From positions 1 through 64,000 of the forward strand of contig CAZSAT010000005.1 in NCBI GenBank assembly GCA_964604675.1: DNA of 64,000 nucleotides, given 5' to 3'. Shown here one piece after another: positions 52,825 through 61,836 of the stretch (its first letter is position 1; every line of letters begins with the position of its first letter). The notes under the pieces were generated by a model. It ran no database searches. It had not been told where the DNA came from and saw nothing but the letters and a program-made list of their open reading frames with translations. The position numbers and the translations under genes were made by a program. The stretch is from CAZSAT01 sp964604675. Its GTDB lineage: Bacteria > Myxococcota_A > UBA796 > CAJQPC01.

Positions 52825-53754
52825 GTGAAGACCCTCTTCGTCATGGATCCGTTGGACCGCCTGAACCTCGCAGGCGACTCCACCTACGCGCTGATGCTCG
52901 AGGCCACCGCCCGCGGCTGGCCCGTGTGGTGGTGCACGCCCGCCGATCTTCGGGTGGTGCACCAGCGCGCCCGGGTGCACGCCCGCTCCGTGGTGAGCCG
53001 GCTGGGTCCGGATCCCTTCGAGCAGGGGGATCGCGAGGACCTCGATCTGGGGAGCTTCGACGCCGTGTGGATGCGGAAGGACCCGCCCTTCGACATGGAC
53101 TACGTCTTCTCGACCTACATCCTCGACCTGGTGACCGACACCACGCTCGTGGTCAACGATCCCCGCACCGTGAAGTGCGCCAACGAGAAGATGTACGCGC
53201 TTCAGTGGCCCGAGCTCTGCCCGGAGACGCTGGTCACCAACCGGGTGGCCGACGTGATCGCCTTCGCCACGGAGCACGGCCGCATCGTGCTGAAGCCCTG
53301 GGACGGCAACGGCGGAAGGGGTGTGCTGGTGACGGCCCATGGCGATCGGAACCTGCGCTCGATGGCCGAGATCCTCACCGAGGAGGGCCGCGCCTACGCC
53401 ATGGTGCAGCGCTACCTGCCGGAGATCGCGCAGGGGGACAAGCGCATCCTCCTCATCGACGGCGTGCCCCGGGGCTGGTTCTCGCGGGTGCCCGGCACCG
53501 ACGACCACCGCGGGAACATGCACGTGGGAGCCGGTGTCGTCGCCTTCGACCTCAGCGAGCGCGACCGGGCGATCTGCGACGCGCTCGCACCGCGGTTGAA
53601 GGAGGAAGGCCTGCTCTTCGTCGGCATCGACATCATCGGTGAGCACCTCACCGAGATCAACGTCACCAGCCCGACCGGGATCTGGGAGGTACGTGAGCTG
53701 ATGCAGCGTGATCTCGCCCCGGAGCTGCTGGACGCAGCGCAGGCCGCCCGATGA
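52825..53754 (+). CDS. gshB: Glutathione synthase-like ATP-grasp enzyme
   Basis: The 309-residue protein is GshB-like: MKTLFVMDPLDRLNLAGDSTYALM at the start, AVWMRKDPPFDMDYVFSTYIL, VNDPRTVKCANEKMYALQ, GRIVLKPWDGNGGRGV (ATP-grasp glycine loop), KRILLIDGVPRGWFSRVP and LLFVGIDIIGEHLTEINVTSPTG. It would join gamma-glutamylcysteine with glycine. GTG start at 52825, typical length. The stop overlaps the start of the TPR gene. A gshA partner is not in the window. Confidence 0.92.
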   Translation: MKTLFVMDPLDRLNLAGDSTYALMLEATARGWPVWWCTPADLRVVHQRARVHARSVVSRLGPDPFEQGDREDLDLGSFDAVWMRKDPPFDMDYVFSTYILDLVTDTTLVVNDPRTVKCANEKMYALQWPELCPETLVTNRVADVIAFATEHGRIVLKPWDGNGGRGVLVTAHGDRNLRSMAEILTEEGRAYAMVQRYLPEIAQGDKRILLIDGVPRGWFSRVPGTDDHRGNMHVGAGVVAFDLSERDRAICDALAPRLKEEGLLFVGIDIIGEHLTEINVTSPTGIWEVRELMQRDLAPELLDAAQAAR

Positions 53755-55022
53755 GCTGGCTGTGGCTCTGGGTGGCGCTGATCGGCGTGGCGGTCGCCGA
53801 CGACGACGAGAGCTTCACCGAGGGTTCGGTCACCGGCGGCAAGCACCGCGGGGAGCTCGTGGAGGCCGAGGAGATCGCCGTCGACGAGCGCCGTGCCGCG
53901 CTCGAGGCCGACGTTGCGGGCGACCTGGGCATCTCGATCGACGAGCTGCGGGCGCTGCCCCACGACCTGGAGGTCTACCGGGGCTCCACGGCGCTCTCCA
54001 CCGATCCCGCCTTCGTGCACGACTGCCGGGTGGGCATCGAGCTGATCTACCAGCGGCGCTACCGCGAGGCGAAGAAGCACTGGGACGGGCTCAACGAGAA
54101 GTACCCCCACCAGGGCATCGGGCATGTGGGCAACGTGCTCGTGTACCAGGCGCTGATGCTCGAGAACTTCGACTACCGCTACGAGACCCAGTACGCCTAC
54201 CACGTCGAGCTGGCCATCGAGGAGCTCGAGGCGGCCATCGCCGAGGGCGGCAACCTGGCCTGGAAGTACTTCCTGCTCTGTGGTGCCACGGGCATCGACA
54301 GCATCCACACGATGCGCAAGGGCGAGTTCGTGGCGGCCCTGACGAGCGGGCTGACCGCTATCGGGTACGTGAGCAAGGTCAAGGCGCTGGCCCCGGAGTT
54401 CGCCGACGTCATCCTGGGCGATGGCCTCTACAAGTACTGGCGCTCGGTGGTCGCGCTCAACTACAAGCTCATCCCGGCCGGGACCGACGAGCGGGCGCTC
54501 GGGATCTCGCTGATGAAGAAGGCGGAAGCCGAGGCCGTGTTCGTGCGGCCGGCGGCCACCCTCGCGCTCATCTTCAGCTACATCGAGGAGCGCCAGTTCA
54601 AGAAGGCGCTCGAGCGCTGCCACAGCGGCCACGCGCTCTACCCCGACAACGTCATCAACAACATGGTGACCGGCCGGGTCTACATGTACATGCGCAAGTA
54701 CCACGACGCGCTGTCGAAGTTCGACGAGATCCTCGTCGACAGCCCCGACAACGAGCGCGTGCACTACTACATGGCCGTGAGCCTGACCCGCATGCGGAAG
54801 TACGGTGACGCGCTCGCCGAGATCGATCGCTACCTCGGCTACGAGCTCTCCGAGGGCTTCCGCGCGAGCGCCCTGCACCGCAAGGCCGACATCTACTACC
54901 GCCAGAAGGACTACGACACCGCGGCGTCGCTGTACCAGGAGGCGGTGAAGCTCAACGGCTACAAGCCCAGCAAGATCCGGCTCGCCCGGATCAAGAAGCT
55001 CAAGAAGGAAGGTCGGATCTGA
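53751..55022 (+). CDS. TPR-repeat exported protein
   Basis: The 423-residue protein starts MSWLWLWVALIGVAVADDDE, a signal peptide with a VAVA cleavage site. The mature part is helical with about five tetratricopeptide-like units, e.g. ELIYQRRYREAKKHWDGLNEKYP, ALERCHSGHALYPDNVINNMVTGRVYMYMRKYHDALSKFDEILVDSP and ADIYYRQKDYDTAASLYQEAVKLN, the last near the end. It ends RIKKLKKEGRI. It overlaps gshB by the ATGA motif, so translation is coupled. A periplasmic scaffold is likely; partner unknown. Confidence 0.7.
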   Translation: MSWLWLWVALIGVAVADDDESFTEGSVTGGKHRGELVEAEEIAVDERRAALEADVAGDLGISIDELRALPHDLEVYRGSTALSTDPAFVHDCRVGIELIYQRRYREAKKHWDGLNEKYPHQGIGHVGNVLVYQALMLENFDYRYETQYAYHVELAIEELEAAIAEGGNLAWKYFLLCGATGIDSIHTMRKGEFVAALTSGLTAIGYVSKVKALAPEFADVILGDGLYKYWRSVVALNYKLIPAGTDERALGISLMKKAEAEAVFVRPAATLALIFSYIEERQFKKALERCHSGHALYPDNVINNMVTGRVYMYMRKYHDALSKFDEILVDSPDNERVHYYMAVSLTRMRKYGDALAEIDRYLGYELSEGFRASALHRKADIYYRQKDYDTAASLYQEAVKLNGYKPSKIRLARIKKLKKEGRI

Positions 55023-55139
55023 CCGTGGTGGCGGTGCTGCTCGCGGTCTCGGCCGTGATCAGCGGGTGCCCGTCTCGGGGGTGTCGGGCGCAAGGTGCTC
55101 GTGGCCGACGTGGTGAGCGTGGGCTGCCCGGTGGGGGCG

Positions 55140-55901
55140 CTACTCCTCCAGGTCCAGCACGACCGGCGCATGGTCGCTCGCCAGGGCCAACCCACGCTCC
55201 TCGGTCTCGACGTGGCACGACTGCACGCGCGCGGCCACGCTGGCCGTGCCGAGGAAGTGGTCGATGCGCATGCCGACCTTGTTCTGCCAGCCCATGGTGC
55301 GGTAGTCCCAGAAGGTCCAGGTGCCGGGGGGCAGGTGCGGCTCCGCGAGGTCCTGCAGGCCCCAGTCCAGCAGTCTCTGCCAGATGGCGTGCTCGGCCGG
55401 TGAGAAGCTGACCTGGCCCGCGAAGGCCTCGGGGTCGTGGAGGTCGCGGGCGGCCGGCGCGATGTTCATGTCGCCGGTGAGCAGCAGCGGTCGGGCCGGG
55501 TCCCGACGCTCCAGCCATGCCAGCAGGGCCTCGTAGAAGCGGAGCTTGTAGGCGAACTTCTCGGAGCCGATCCGGCTCCCCTGAGGGCAGTAGAGATCGA
55601 CCAGCCGCAGGTCGCCCACCGTGGCGGCCACGAAGCGGGCCTGCCCCTCGTCGCCGTCCGGCAGTCCCACCTCGACGTCGTCGAGCGGCTCCAGGGACGC
55701 GATGAGCACGCCGTTCCACCGAGGCTGGGCGTGCAGGGCCACCTCGTAGCCACGCTCCTCGAAGAGCTCGAAGGGGATCTCCTCCTCGGCCAGCTTGAGC
55801 TCCTGGAGGCAGATCACGTCGGGGTAGACGCGGTCCAGGAAGCTCACCAGGTTGCCCGCTCGGGCGGTCAGCGAGTTGATGTTCCAGGTGACGACTTGCA
55901 T
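55140..55901 (-). CDS. xth: Exodeoxyribonuclease III
   Basis: The 253-residue enzyme is an AP endonuclease and 3'-5' exonuclease of base excision repair. It shows MQVVTWNINSLTAR (Asn of the active site), VICLQELKLAEEEIP (Mg-binding Glu), WNGVLIASL, LVDLYCPQGSRIG, LLTGDMNIAPAARDLHDP (Asp-x-Asn motif) and LASDHAPVVLDL (final Asp-His). The start at ATG 55901 is the standard N-terminus. About 115 bp (55023-55139) separate it from the convergent TPR gene and hold no supported gene. Confidence 0.95.
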   Translation of the reverse strand: MQVVTWNINSLTARAGNLVSFLDRVYPDVICLQELKLAEEEIPFELFEERGYEVALHAQPRWNGVLIASLEPLDDVEVGLPDGDEGQARFVAATVGDLRLVDLYCPQGSRIGSEKFAYKLRFYEALLAWLERRDPARPLLLTGDMNIAPAARDLHDPEAFAGQVSFSPAEHAIWQRLLDWGLQDLAEPHLPPGTWTFWDYRTMGWQNKVGMRIDHFLGTASVAARVQSCHVETEERGLALASDHAPVVLDLEE

Positions 55902-55916
55902 CGCGTTGACAATTCC

Positions 55917-55946
55917 TTGACGAGGATCGAGAGCACGCCGTAAGCT
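55917..55946 (+). promoter_or_regulatory. Candidate promoter for the small membrane protein gene
   Basis: TTGACG, then 18 bases, then TAAGCT, ends 18 bases before the ATG at 55965, followed by a strong AGGAGG ribosome-binding site. A second TTGACA lies 11 bases upstream without a good -10. The divergent xth gene starts at 55901, so both promoters must fit within about 60 bp. Confidence 0.45.
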
Positions 55947-55964
55947 CGCTTCAGGAGGCTCCCC

Positions 55965-56342
55965 ATGAGCGACAAGCCTGCCGGTCTCACCTACGCGCCC
56001 GAGTACGACAAGTCCAGCGAGCTGGACCCCAGCAAGGTGAAGCCCGTCGAGGCGCCTCAGGAGCTGGAGCAGCTCCAGTACTTCCGCCAGGCGGACGCCA
56101 AGCGCACGATGGTGGCCCGCGCGGTGCTCCTGTCGATCATCTTCGTCATGTTGGGCGCCAACCTCTGGCAGTCCAAGCGGATGCACGACGACGTGCTCAC
56201 CAACCTGAACCAGACCCGGCTCGACCTGGTGGCCCTCAACGAGGCCTCGGCCCACGAGATGAAGGTGCTCGCCCAGACCGTGGTCGCGCTCGAGAAGCGG
56301 ATCATCGAGATCGAGGCGGAAGCGGTGGCGAGCGCCGAGTAG
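55965..56342 (+). CDS. Small single-pass membrane protein with coiled coil
   Basis: The 125-residue protein has a polar cytosolic N-terminus (MSDKPAGLTYAPEYDK), one transmembrane helix (about residues 49-67, MVARAVLLSIIFVMLGANLW) and a heptad-patterned C-terminal coiled coil (NLNQTRLDLVALNEASAHEMKVLAQTVVALEKRIIEIEAE). AGGAGG lies directly upstream, and a promoter candidate sits at 55917-55946. No family recognised; a membrane anchor or oligomerising factor is likely. The stop is 3 bp from the convergent rhomboid gene. Confidence 0.6.
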   Translation: MSDKPAGLTYAPEYDKSSELDPSKVKPVEAPQELEQLQYFRQADAKRTMVARAVLLSIIFVMLGANLWQSKRMHDDVLTNLNQTRLDLVALNEASAHEMKVLAQTVVALEKRIIEIEAEAVASAE

Positions 56343-56345
56343 GGG

Positions 56346-57146
56346 TCAGAGCGCGGCGAGCGACCTCAACCACGAGCCCACGGCCCACACCAGCACGGCG
56401 GCCGAGGCGCCTACGAGCGCCCGGGTGTTCCGGGTCGAACCGGCCTCGCCGGGCACGACCTCGTTGGCCAACCACAGGGCCGCCACGGCACCGCCGGCGA
56501 GGCCGCCGAGGTGTCCGAGGTTGTCGATCCGCAGCCATGGCACCGCGCCGATGAGCAGGTTCACCGGCACCCACGGAGCGATGCCGCGGAGCAGGAAGCG
56601 CCGCTGGCGATCGGGCAGCTGGTGGCGGTAGCGCCAGCCGAACACGATGCAGGCGCCCATCAGGCCGAAGACCCCCCCGGACGCGCCCACGGAGAGCTGC
56701 GCGCCCCCGAGGTGGGAGAGCACCGAGCCGCCGAACACGCTCACGAGGAAGAGCCAGAGGGTCCGGGTGGAGCCGAAGAGGGCCTCGCAGATCCGACCCA
56801 GGCCGTAGAGCGCGACGCCGTTGAGGAGGAGGTGCACCAGGTCGCCGTGCACCCACATGCAGGAGATCAGCCGCCAGAACTCGCCCTCGGCGATCAGCTC
56901 GGCGACGCGGCCTCCGCCGATCACCATCGCGAGGGTGGACCGGGCGTTGAAGATCGCGGACGGGGCGGCCCCCAGGCGGATCTCGAAGATCGCGAGGCCG
57001 AAGTGCACGATCACGATGAACGCGACCAGGGCGAGCGAGACCCGCGGCGTTCGGTGGAAGCGGTCGGCGAAGGTGTCGCGCACCTGCTCGCGCAGCAGGC
57101 GCTTGTGGAAGTGCACCGCTTCCAGGCTCGGAGGCGCCGGGGTCAT
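56346..57146 (-). CDS. Rhomboid family intramembrane serine protease
   Basis: The 266-residue polytopic protein has the rhomboid catalytic motifs: Ser156 in VGASGGVFGLMGA (GxSG), His212 in DNLGHLGGLAGG and Asn109 in HLLLNGVAL; WVHGDLVHLL is the usual HxxxHLxxN helix. It would cut transmembrane segments of partner proteins. About six membrane helices, with the amphipathic N-terminus in the cytoplasm. It overlaps the preceding glycosyltransferase gene by ATGA, and ends a long minus-strand gene series. Substrate unknown. Confidence 0.9.
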   Translation of the reverse strand: MTPAPPSLEAVHFHKRLLREQVRDTFADRFHRTPRVSLALVAFIVIVHFGLAIFEIRLGAAPSAIFNARSTLAMVIGGGRVAELIAEGEFWRLISCMWVHGDLVHLLLNGVALYGLGRICEALFGSTRTLWLFLVSVFGGSVLSHLGGAQLSVGASGGVFGLMGACIVFGWRYRHQLPDRQRRFLLRGIAPWVPVNLLIGAVPWLRIDNLGHLGGLAGGAVAALWLANEVVPGEAGSTRNTRALVGASAAVLVWAVGSWLRSLAAL

Positions 57147-58753
57147 GGGGTCACCCGGTACACGGTGACCGCCTCGAGGGGGCTGGTGCTCCACCCGACG
57201 GGGAGCGGTCCAAGGGTCTCGGCGTGGTAGCCGACCCCCTCCTCGAGCTCGACGGTGCGCACGCGCCACGGGTCGTCGGCTTCGTAGCTGGCGATCGCCT
57301 CCCAGCCCTCCTGCACCTGCCCTCCGCCGTTTCGCGGGACCGCCACCAGGGTGCCGGGCTCGAGGATCTCGCCGGCGCGCACGACGGTCCAACCGGCGCG
57401 CTCCATGGTCCAGCGGAAGGTCCACTCGCCGGTGAAGCGGCTCGCCGGGTGGGCGGCGATCGCGCGCTCGGCGGCTTGTTCGGCGGCGTTGGCGTAGCGG
57501 GCCTCGGTGTCGGCCAGCACCACCGCCACCAGGCCCCAGGCAGCGGTGGCCACGCGCAGCCTGTTCTTGCCGCCGGCCAGGTTCTCCGCCGTGCGGGCGA
57601 TGAGCAGGGCGAGGGGTGCGATGGCGGGGAGCACGTAGCGGCCTCCGGCGTAGTTGTGGCCGAACCAGACCCCCAGCAGGACCGCGAGGGCCCACGCCCC
57701 CAGCAGGAAGGCGTCGTCCCGGTCGTTCTTCCGGCGGCGTGCCTTGTCGGCCGGGAGCACGGCGATCACCGCTCGGGCCACCCAGACGGTGCCAGAAGCA
57801 CCGAACACGCCCAGGAGGAACACGCCCAGCGGGCTGAGCTCCGAGGGGCCGATCCACAAGAGCGCGAGGGCCACGGACCCGACGAGGCCGGCGACGGCGA
57901 GTCGCCACCACAGCGCTGCGACGACCAGCAGGAGCGGGGAGAGCGCGAGACCCAGGCGCGTGAGCACGCCGAAGCCGCGTCCGAGGAAGCTGCCGCGCGC
58001 GATCTCCGGGGCCGTTCGCAGGACCTCGAGGAGGTGCACACGCCCGTAGACCGTGGCGAGCCAGAGCTCCATCGCGCCCCAGACGACGGCGAAGCCGAGG
58101 GCGGCGGGAAGTGCCTGGCGCAGGATGCCGCGTCGCCAGGCGTGGAGCGTGAGCACGGGGACCAGCACCAGGGCGGGGTACTTCCAGCAGGCCGCGAGCC
58201 CCAGCAGCACCCCCGCGGCCGCCATGAAGCGCGGATCCACGCGCTTCCGGTCGGTCTGCGCCTCGCGCCAGGCCGCCACGGCCGCGGTCCCCAGCGCCGT
58301 GACCGCGAGGTCGGGCAGGCCCCCTGCGCACACGGCCATCACGACGACCGGGCTGAAGAGCCAGGGCAGGACAGCGGTGGACGGGCGACGCGACACGTGG
58401 TGTGCGAGCCGGCCGACCGACGCCGCGAGCAGCGCCGCGGGGAGCAACGTGACCCCGAGCCGGAAGCCCCAGCCGGTGCCGGTCAGTGCCTTCCAGAAGG
58501 CCACCCACCACAGGTGCAGCGGCGGGTGGGCGAAGAGGAAGCTGTCCGCGGCTTCCTGCATGCCCCACGGCTGCCAGGGTCGCCACCAGTCGTAGGGGCG
58601 CCCGGGACTCTCGATCACGGACTCGGCGATGAAGAGGTAGCTCTCCTCGTCGAGCACGGGCAGGTCGCCCGCGAAGGGCAGCGCCAGCAGCAACAGCGCC
58701 GGCGGCAGCCACAGGGCCGCGGGCGGCGTGCGGACCTCGCGGCGTCGGCTCAA
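57143..58753 (-). CDS. Polytopic membrane glycosyltransferase (GT-C type)
   Basis: The 536-residue protein starts at TTG 58753, overlapping the dapE stop as TTGA. It has about 10 hydrophobic helices. The first loop holds DEESYLFIAESVI, an acidic D-E pair characteristic of GT-C enzymes such as ArnT/PMT-like dolichyl-phosphate glycosyltransferases, and later helices contain ALGFAVVWGAMELWLATVYG and GHNYAGGRYVLPAIAPLALL. It probably transfers a lipid-linked sugar to a lipid or protein on the outer face of the inner membrane. C-terminal residues 420-536 are soluble. The acceptor is unknown. Confidence 0.7.
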   Translation of the reverse strand: MSRRREVRTPPAALWLPPALLLLALPFAGDLPVLDEESYLFIAESVIESPGRPYDWWRPWQPWGMQEAADSFLFAHPPLHLWWVAFWKALTGTGWGFRLGVTLLPAALLAASVGRLAHHVSRRPSTAVLPWLFSPVVVMAVCAGGLPDLAVTALGTAAVAAWREAQTDRKRVDPRFMAAAGVLLGLAACWKYPALVLVPVLTLHAWRRGILRQALPAALGFAVVWGAMELWLATVYGRVHLLEVLRTAPEIARGSFLGRGFGVLTRLGLALSPLLLVVAALWWRLAVAGLVGSVALALLWIGPSELSPLGVFLLGVFGASGTVWVARAVIAVLPADKARRRKNDRDDAFLLGAWALAVLLGVWFGHNYAGGRYVLPAIAPLALLIARTAENLAGGKNRLRVATAAWGLVAVVLADTEARYANAAEQAAERAIAAHPASRFTGEWTFRWTMERAGWTVVRAGEILEPGTLVAVPRNGGGQVQEGWEAIASYEADDPWRVRTVELEEGVGYHAETLGPLPVGWSTSPLEAVTVYRVTP

Positions 58754-59841
58754 GCGACCGGAGCAGTGAGGAGCGCGCGGAACATGGCGTAGCCCTCCTC
58801 GAGCAGCTTCACGGAGCAGTACTCGCCGGCCTGGTGGGCCTGGGACGACAGCCCGGGCCCCAGGTTCACCGCGTCGATGCCCGCGGCGGTGAGGCGGGCG
58901 ACATCGGTCCACGCCTGCTTCGCGGTGATCGAGGCTCCCGTGAGCGCGAGGAAGTGCTTCAGGTGGGGGTTGTCGGTGACCACCCGCCCGGCGGGGCACA
59001 GGTCCACGAACTCCACCTCGGCTCGTCCGGCGACGGTGCCCAGGAGCTCCTCGCGGGCGCTCTCCACGCTCCGGTTCGGCGCGAAGCGGTAGTTCACGTT
59101 GAGCTCGAAGTGCTCGGGGATGATGTTGCGCGCTCGCCCGCCGCTGGCCAGGGTGGCGCTCATCACCTCGCGGAAGCGGAAGCCTCCGCACTCGACCTCG
59201 TTCGGCGCCCGGTTGTGCAGCTCGGCGAGCAGGGCGCCGGCCTTGTGCACGGCGTTCTCGCCCTGCCACGGGCGCGCCGAGTGGCAGGCCCTGCCCTGGA
59301 ACACGATGTTGGCGTGCAGGGTGCCGACCGCCCCGACCTGCACCACGTTGTCGCTGGGCTCGAGGCAGAAGCCGAGGTCGAGCTCGGCGAGCCACGGCAG
59401 CTGATCGAGCACCGGTCCCAGGCCGTTGGCTGCGAAGGGGCCTTCCTCCTGGTCGTAGAAGACCATGGCGACGTCGTAGGGGAGGGCCTCGAGGTCGAGC
59501 TCGTCGAGCAGCGCGAGCTTGATGGCGACGCCCGACTTCATGTCGCTCGAGCCGAGCCCCACGATGCGGTCGCCGTCGCGGAAGGGCTCGGGGTCGCCGG
59601 GGTGGGCGGGGACCGTGTCGAGGTGGCCGAAGAGCCCGAGGAAGGGTCGGCTTCGTCGCGGGCCACGGGCGACCACCGAGTTGCCGACCCGGAACACGTC
59701 GACCGTTCCGAGAGCGCGCAACCTGGCCTCGGTCCAGTCGCAGAGCGCGGCCTCCTCTCGGATGACCGAGGGGAAGCGGCACAGCTCCAGGGTGAGGGCC
59801 GCGAGGCCCTCAGACGGAGACGGCGAACTCGCGGAGGACAT
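58750..59841 (-). CDS. dapE: Succinyl-diaminopimelate desuccinylase
   Basis: The 363-residue M20-family metalloenzyme hydrolyses N-succinyl-LL-diaminopimelate, giving LL-diaminopimelate for lysine and peptidoglycan. It shows FGHLDTVPAHP (metal His-x-Asp), GSSDMKSGVAI (bridging Asp), YDQEEGPFAANGLGPV (catalytic Glu-Glu), the dimerisation domain with CHSARPWQGENAVH, and LGPGLSSQAHQAGEYC (final His). The metal is normally two zinc ions. The ATG at 59841 overlaps the dapD 3' end by 32 bp; a later start would lose nothing visible. It lies in the dapC-dapD-dapE run. Confidence 0.92.
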   Translation of the reverse strand: MSSASSPSPSEGLAALTLELCRFPSVIREEAALCDWTEARLRALGTVDVFRVGNSVVARGPRRSRPFLGLFGHLDTVPAHPGDPEPFRDGDRIVGLGSSDMKSGVAIKLALLDELDLEALPYDVAMVFYDQEEGPFAANGLGPVLDQLPWLAELDLGFCLEPSDNVVQVGAVGTLHANIVFQGRACHSARPWQGENAVHKAGALLAELHNRAPNEVECGGFRFREVMSATLASGGRARNIIPEHFELNVNYRFAPNRSVESAREELLGTVAGRAEVEFVDLCPAGRVVTDNPHLKHFLALTGASITAKQAWTDVARLTAAGIDAVNLGPGLSSQAHQAGEYCSVKLLEEGYAMFRALLTAPVA

Positions 59842-60616
59842 CGTTGAGCGAGGTCTTCTTGTCGGTGCTGGCCTTGCGTCGGCCGATGATGAGGGCGCAG
59901 GCGACGCCGTAGTCGCCGGCGGGGAAGGACTTGGTGCGCGTGCCGGGCACGACCACCGAGCGGGCGGGCACGCGGCCCTTGTAGACGAGCTCTTCGGGGC
60001 CGGTGACGTCGATGATCTGGGTGGAGCTGGTGAGCACCACGTTGGCCCCGAGCACCGCTTCCTGCTCGACGAGCACGCCCTCGACCACGATGGCGCGTGA
60101 GCCGATGAAGCAACCGTCCTCGATGATGACCGGCCGGGCGGAGAGCGGTTCCAGCACGCCGCCGATGCCGACCCCGCCGGAGAGGTGCACGCCGCGGCCG
60201 ATCTGGGCGCAGCTCCCGACGGTGGCCCAGGTGTCGACCATGGACCCGGAGCCGACCCACGCGCCGATGTTGACGTACCCCGGCATGACCACGGTGCCGG
60301 GCTCGATGTGGGCACCGTGACGCACGGTGCCAGGGGGCACGACCCGCACCCCCTGGTCGGCCAGGCCATGCTTCAGGGGGACCTTGTCGTAGAACTCGAA
60401 GGGCCCGGCGGTCCAGGTCTCCATCTGCGCGTAGCGGAAGAAGAGCACCACGGCCTGCTTCAGCCACTCGTGCACGACCCATGTGCCGTCGATCTTCTCG
60501 GCCACGCGGAGCCGCCCGGCGTCCAGCTCACCGACGGCTTCCTGCACGGCGGCGCGGGCCGGGTCGTCGGCCAGGTTGCCGGTCCATGCGGCCTCGATCC
60601 TCGCTCGGAGCTCCAC
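59810..60616 (-). CDS. dapD: Tetrahydrodipicolinate N-succinyltransferase
   Basis: The 268-residue protein is DapD, which succinylates tetrahydrodipicolinate with succinyl-CoA. The left-handed beta-helix shows hexapeptide repeats: VRVVPPGTVRHGAHIEPGTVVMPGYVNIGAWVGSGSMVDTWATVGSCAQIGRGVHLSGGVGIGGVLEP. The N-terminal helical region binds substrate. The GTG start at 60616 has GGGAGG upstream. It lies 65 bp downstream of dapC. Family length is about 275. The succinylase variant of the DAP pathway is thus encoded by this cluster. Confidence 0.95.
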   Translation of the reverse strand: MELRARIEAAWTGNLADDPARAAVQEAVGELDAGRLRVAEKIDGTWVVHEWLKQAVVLFFRYAQMETWTAGPFEFYDKVPLKHGLADQGVRVVPPGTVRHGAHIEPGTVVMPGYVNIGAWVGSGSMVDTWATVGSCAQIGRGVHLSGGVGIGGVLEPLSARPVIIEDGCFIGSRAIVVEGVLVEQEAVLGANVVLTSSTQIIDVTGPEELVYKGRVPARSVVVPGTRTKSFPAGDYGVACALIIGRRKASTDKKTSLNDVLREFAVSV

Positions 60617-60681
60617 GGTCGCCTCCCTGGGTGGGGCATAACGCCCGCGGGGGCCCACGAGCGCTGGGTCGGTCGCAGGCG

Positions 60682-61836
60682 TCAGCCCGCGAAGCTCCGA
60701 TGGGCTCGCTCCCAGGTCGCCGCCACATCGGGGAGCGCGTCGACGGGCGGCACGAGGGCCGCCCGCACCCAGCCTCGACCGTGCTCGCCGAGGAAGGAGC
60801 CGGGGTTCAGGAGCACCCCGTGGCTCAACAGGTGTTCGACGTAGCGGACGTCGTCCCAGCCCTCGGGGAGGCGGATCCAGAGGTAGAGCCCGGCCGAGCG
60901 GCCGGTCGTTCGGAGGCCCAGCCGGTCGATCACCGCGCCCAGGAGCCTGCGCTTGGCGGTGAAGAGGGCGCGCCGCTCGGCCACGTGGTCGTCGTCGGAC
61001 CAGGCCGCGGTGGCCGCCGCCAGCGTCATCGCGCTCGGCGCCACGCCGAGGTTCTCGCGCAGCCTCCGCACCCGCGCCACCACCGCGGGGTCACCCGCGA
61101 GGAAGCCGGATCGGTAGCCGGTCATGCCGGAGCGCTTCGACAGGCTGTGCACCACCAGGTGCCCTTCGTCGGCGACCTGCAACAGCGAGGCCGGGGGCTC
61201 GCCCTCGTAGAGGTCGACGTAGCACTCGTCGCTGACGAGCAGCACATCATGGGCGCGGCAACGGCGCCAGGCCGCTGCGAGCTGGTCGGCGGTGAGCACG
61301 GCACCGCTCGGGTTGTGGGGACTGCAGACGTAGAGCATCCGCGTGCGCGCGAGCAGATCGTCGGGCAGCGCCCAGGGCGCCCAGGTCCCGCGATCGTCGA
61401 GTGGGATCGGTACCGGCTCGCCGCCGGCGAAGGCCGCGCCGCGCCCCCACGCCGGGTAGCCGGGGGACGGGTAGACCACGGCCCGGTCGGTGGCGCTCGG
61501 GTCGATCGCCGCGAGCGGCAGGTGGAAGACCGCCTCCTTGCTGCCTGAGGTGGGCAGGACCTGGGTGTCGGGGTCGATCGCCACGCCGAAGCGCCGCTCG
61601 AGGTAGCGGGCCACCGCGCTTCGGAAGGCGGGTGTGCCAGCGATGGAGGGGTAGTCCGACACCGCGGGGACCGCCGCTGCGAAGGCTTCTCGGATCGCCG
61701 GGGCCGTCGCTTCGTTGGGGTCGCCGGTGGAGAGGTCGACGACCGTCTGGCCGGTGGCTTCCAGGGCCTGGCGACGGTCCTGGAGCTCGGCGATCGGGTA
61801 GCGCGGCAGGCGGTCGAGGAGCGGGTTGTGCCTCAT
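60682..61836 (-). CDS. dapC: Succinyldiaminopimelate aminotransferase (DapC-like)
   Basis: The 384-residue protein is a class I/II PLP aminotransferase: VVDLSTGDPNEATAPAIREA at the start, PTSGSKEAVFHLPLA, YVCSPHNPSGAVLTA, VSDECYVDLYEG, SLSKRSGMTGYRSGFLAG with the PLP lysine, and GLYLWIRLP. It lies directly before dapD and dapE, which argues for a role as N-succinyl-LL-diaminopimelate aminotransferase. ATG 61836 directly overlaps the regulator stop (TGATG). Sequence alone does not separate it from other DapC/DapL-like enzymes; context does. Confidence 0.85.
   Translation of the reverse strand: MRHNPLLDRLPRYPIAELQDRRQALEATGQTVVDLSTGDPNEATAPAIREAFAAAVPAVSDYPSIAGTPAFRSAVARYLERRFGVAIDPDTQVLPTSGSKEAVFHLPLAAIDPSATDRAVVYPSPGYPAWGRGAAFAGGEPVPIPLDDRGTWAPWALPDDLLARTRMLYVCSPHNPSGAVLTADQLAAAWRRCRAHDVLLVSDECYVDLYEGEPPASLLQVADEGHLVVHSLSKRSGMTGYRSGFLAGDPAVVARVRRLRENLGVAPSAMTLAAATAAWSDDDHVAERRALFTAKRRLLGAVIDRLGLRTTGRSAGLYLWIRLPEGWDDVRYVEHLLSHGVLLNPGSFLGEHGRGWVRAALVPPVDALPDVAATWERAHRSFAG

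Noticed and set aside
55025..55411. A short frame beginning VVAVLLAVSAVISGCPSRGC, resembling a lipoprotein signal
   Set aside because: After about 20 residues it becomes the antisense of xth, with Arg/Pro-rich shadow sequence. It may be a relic signal but a gene cannot be supported.
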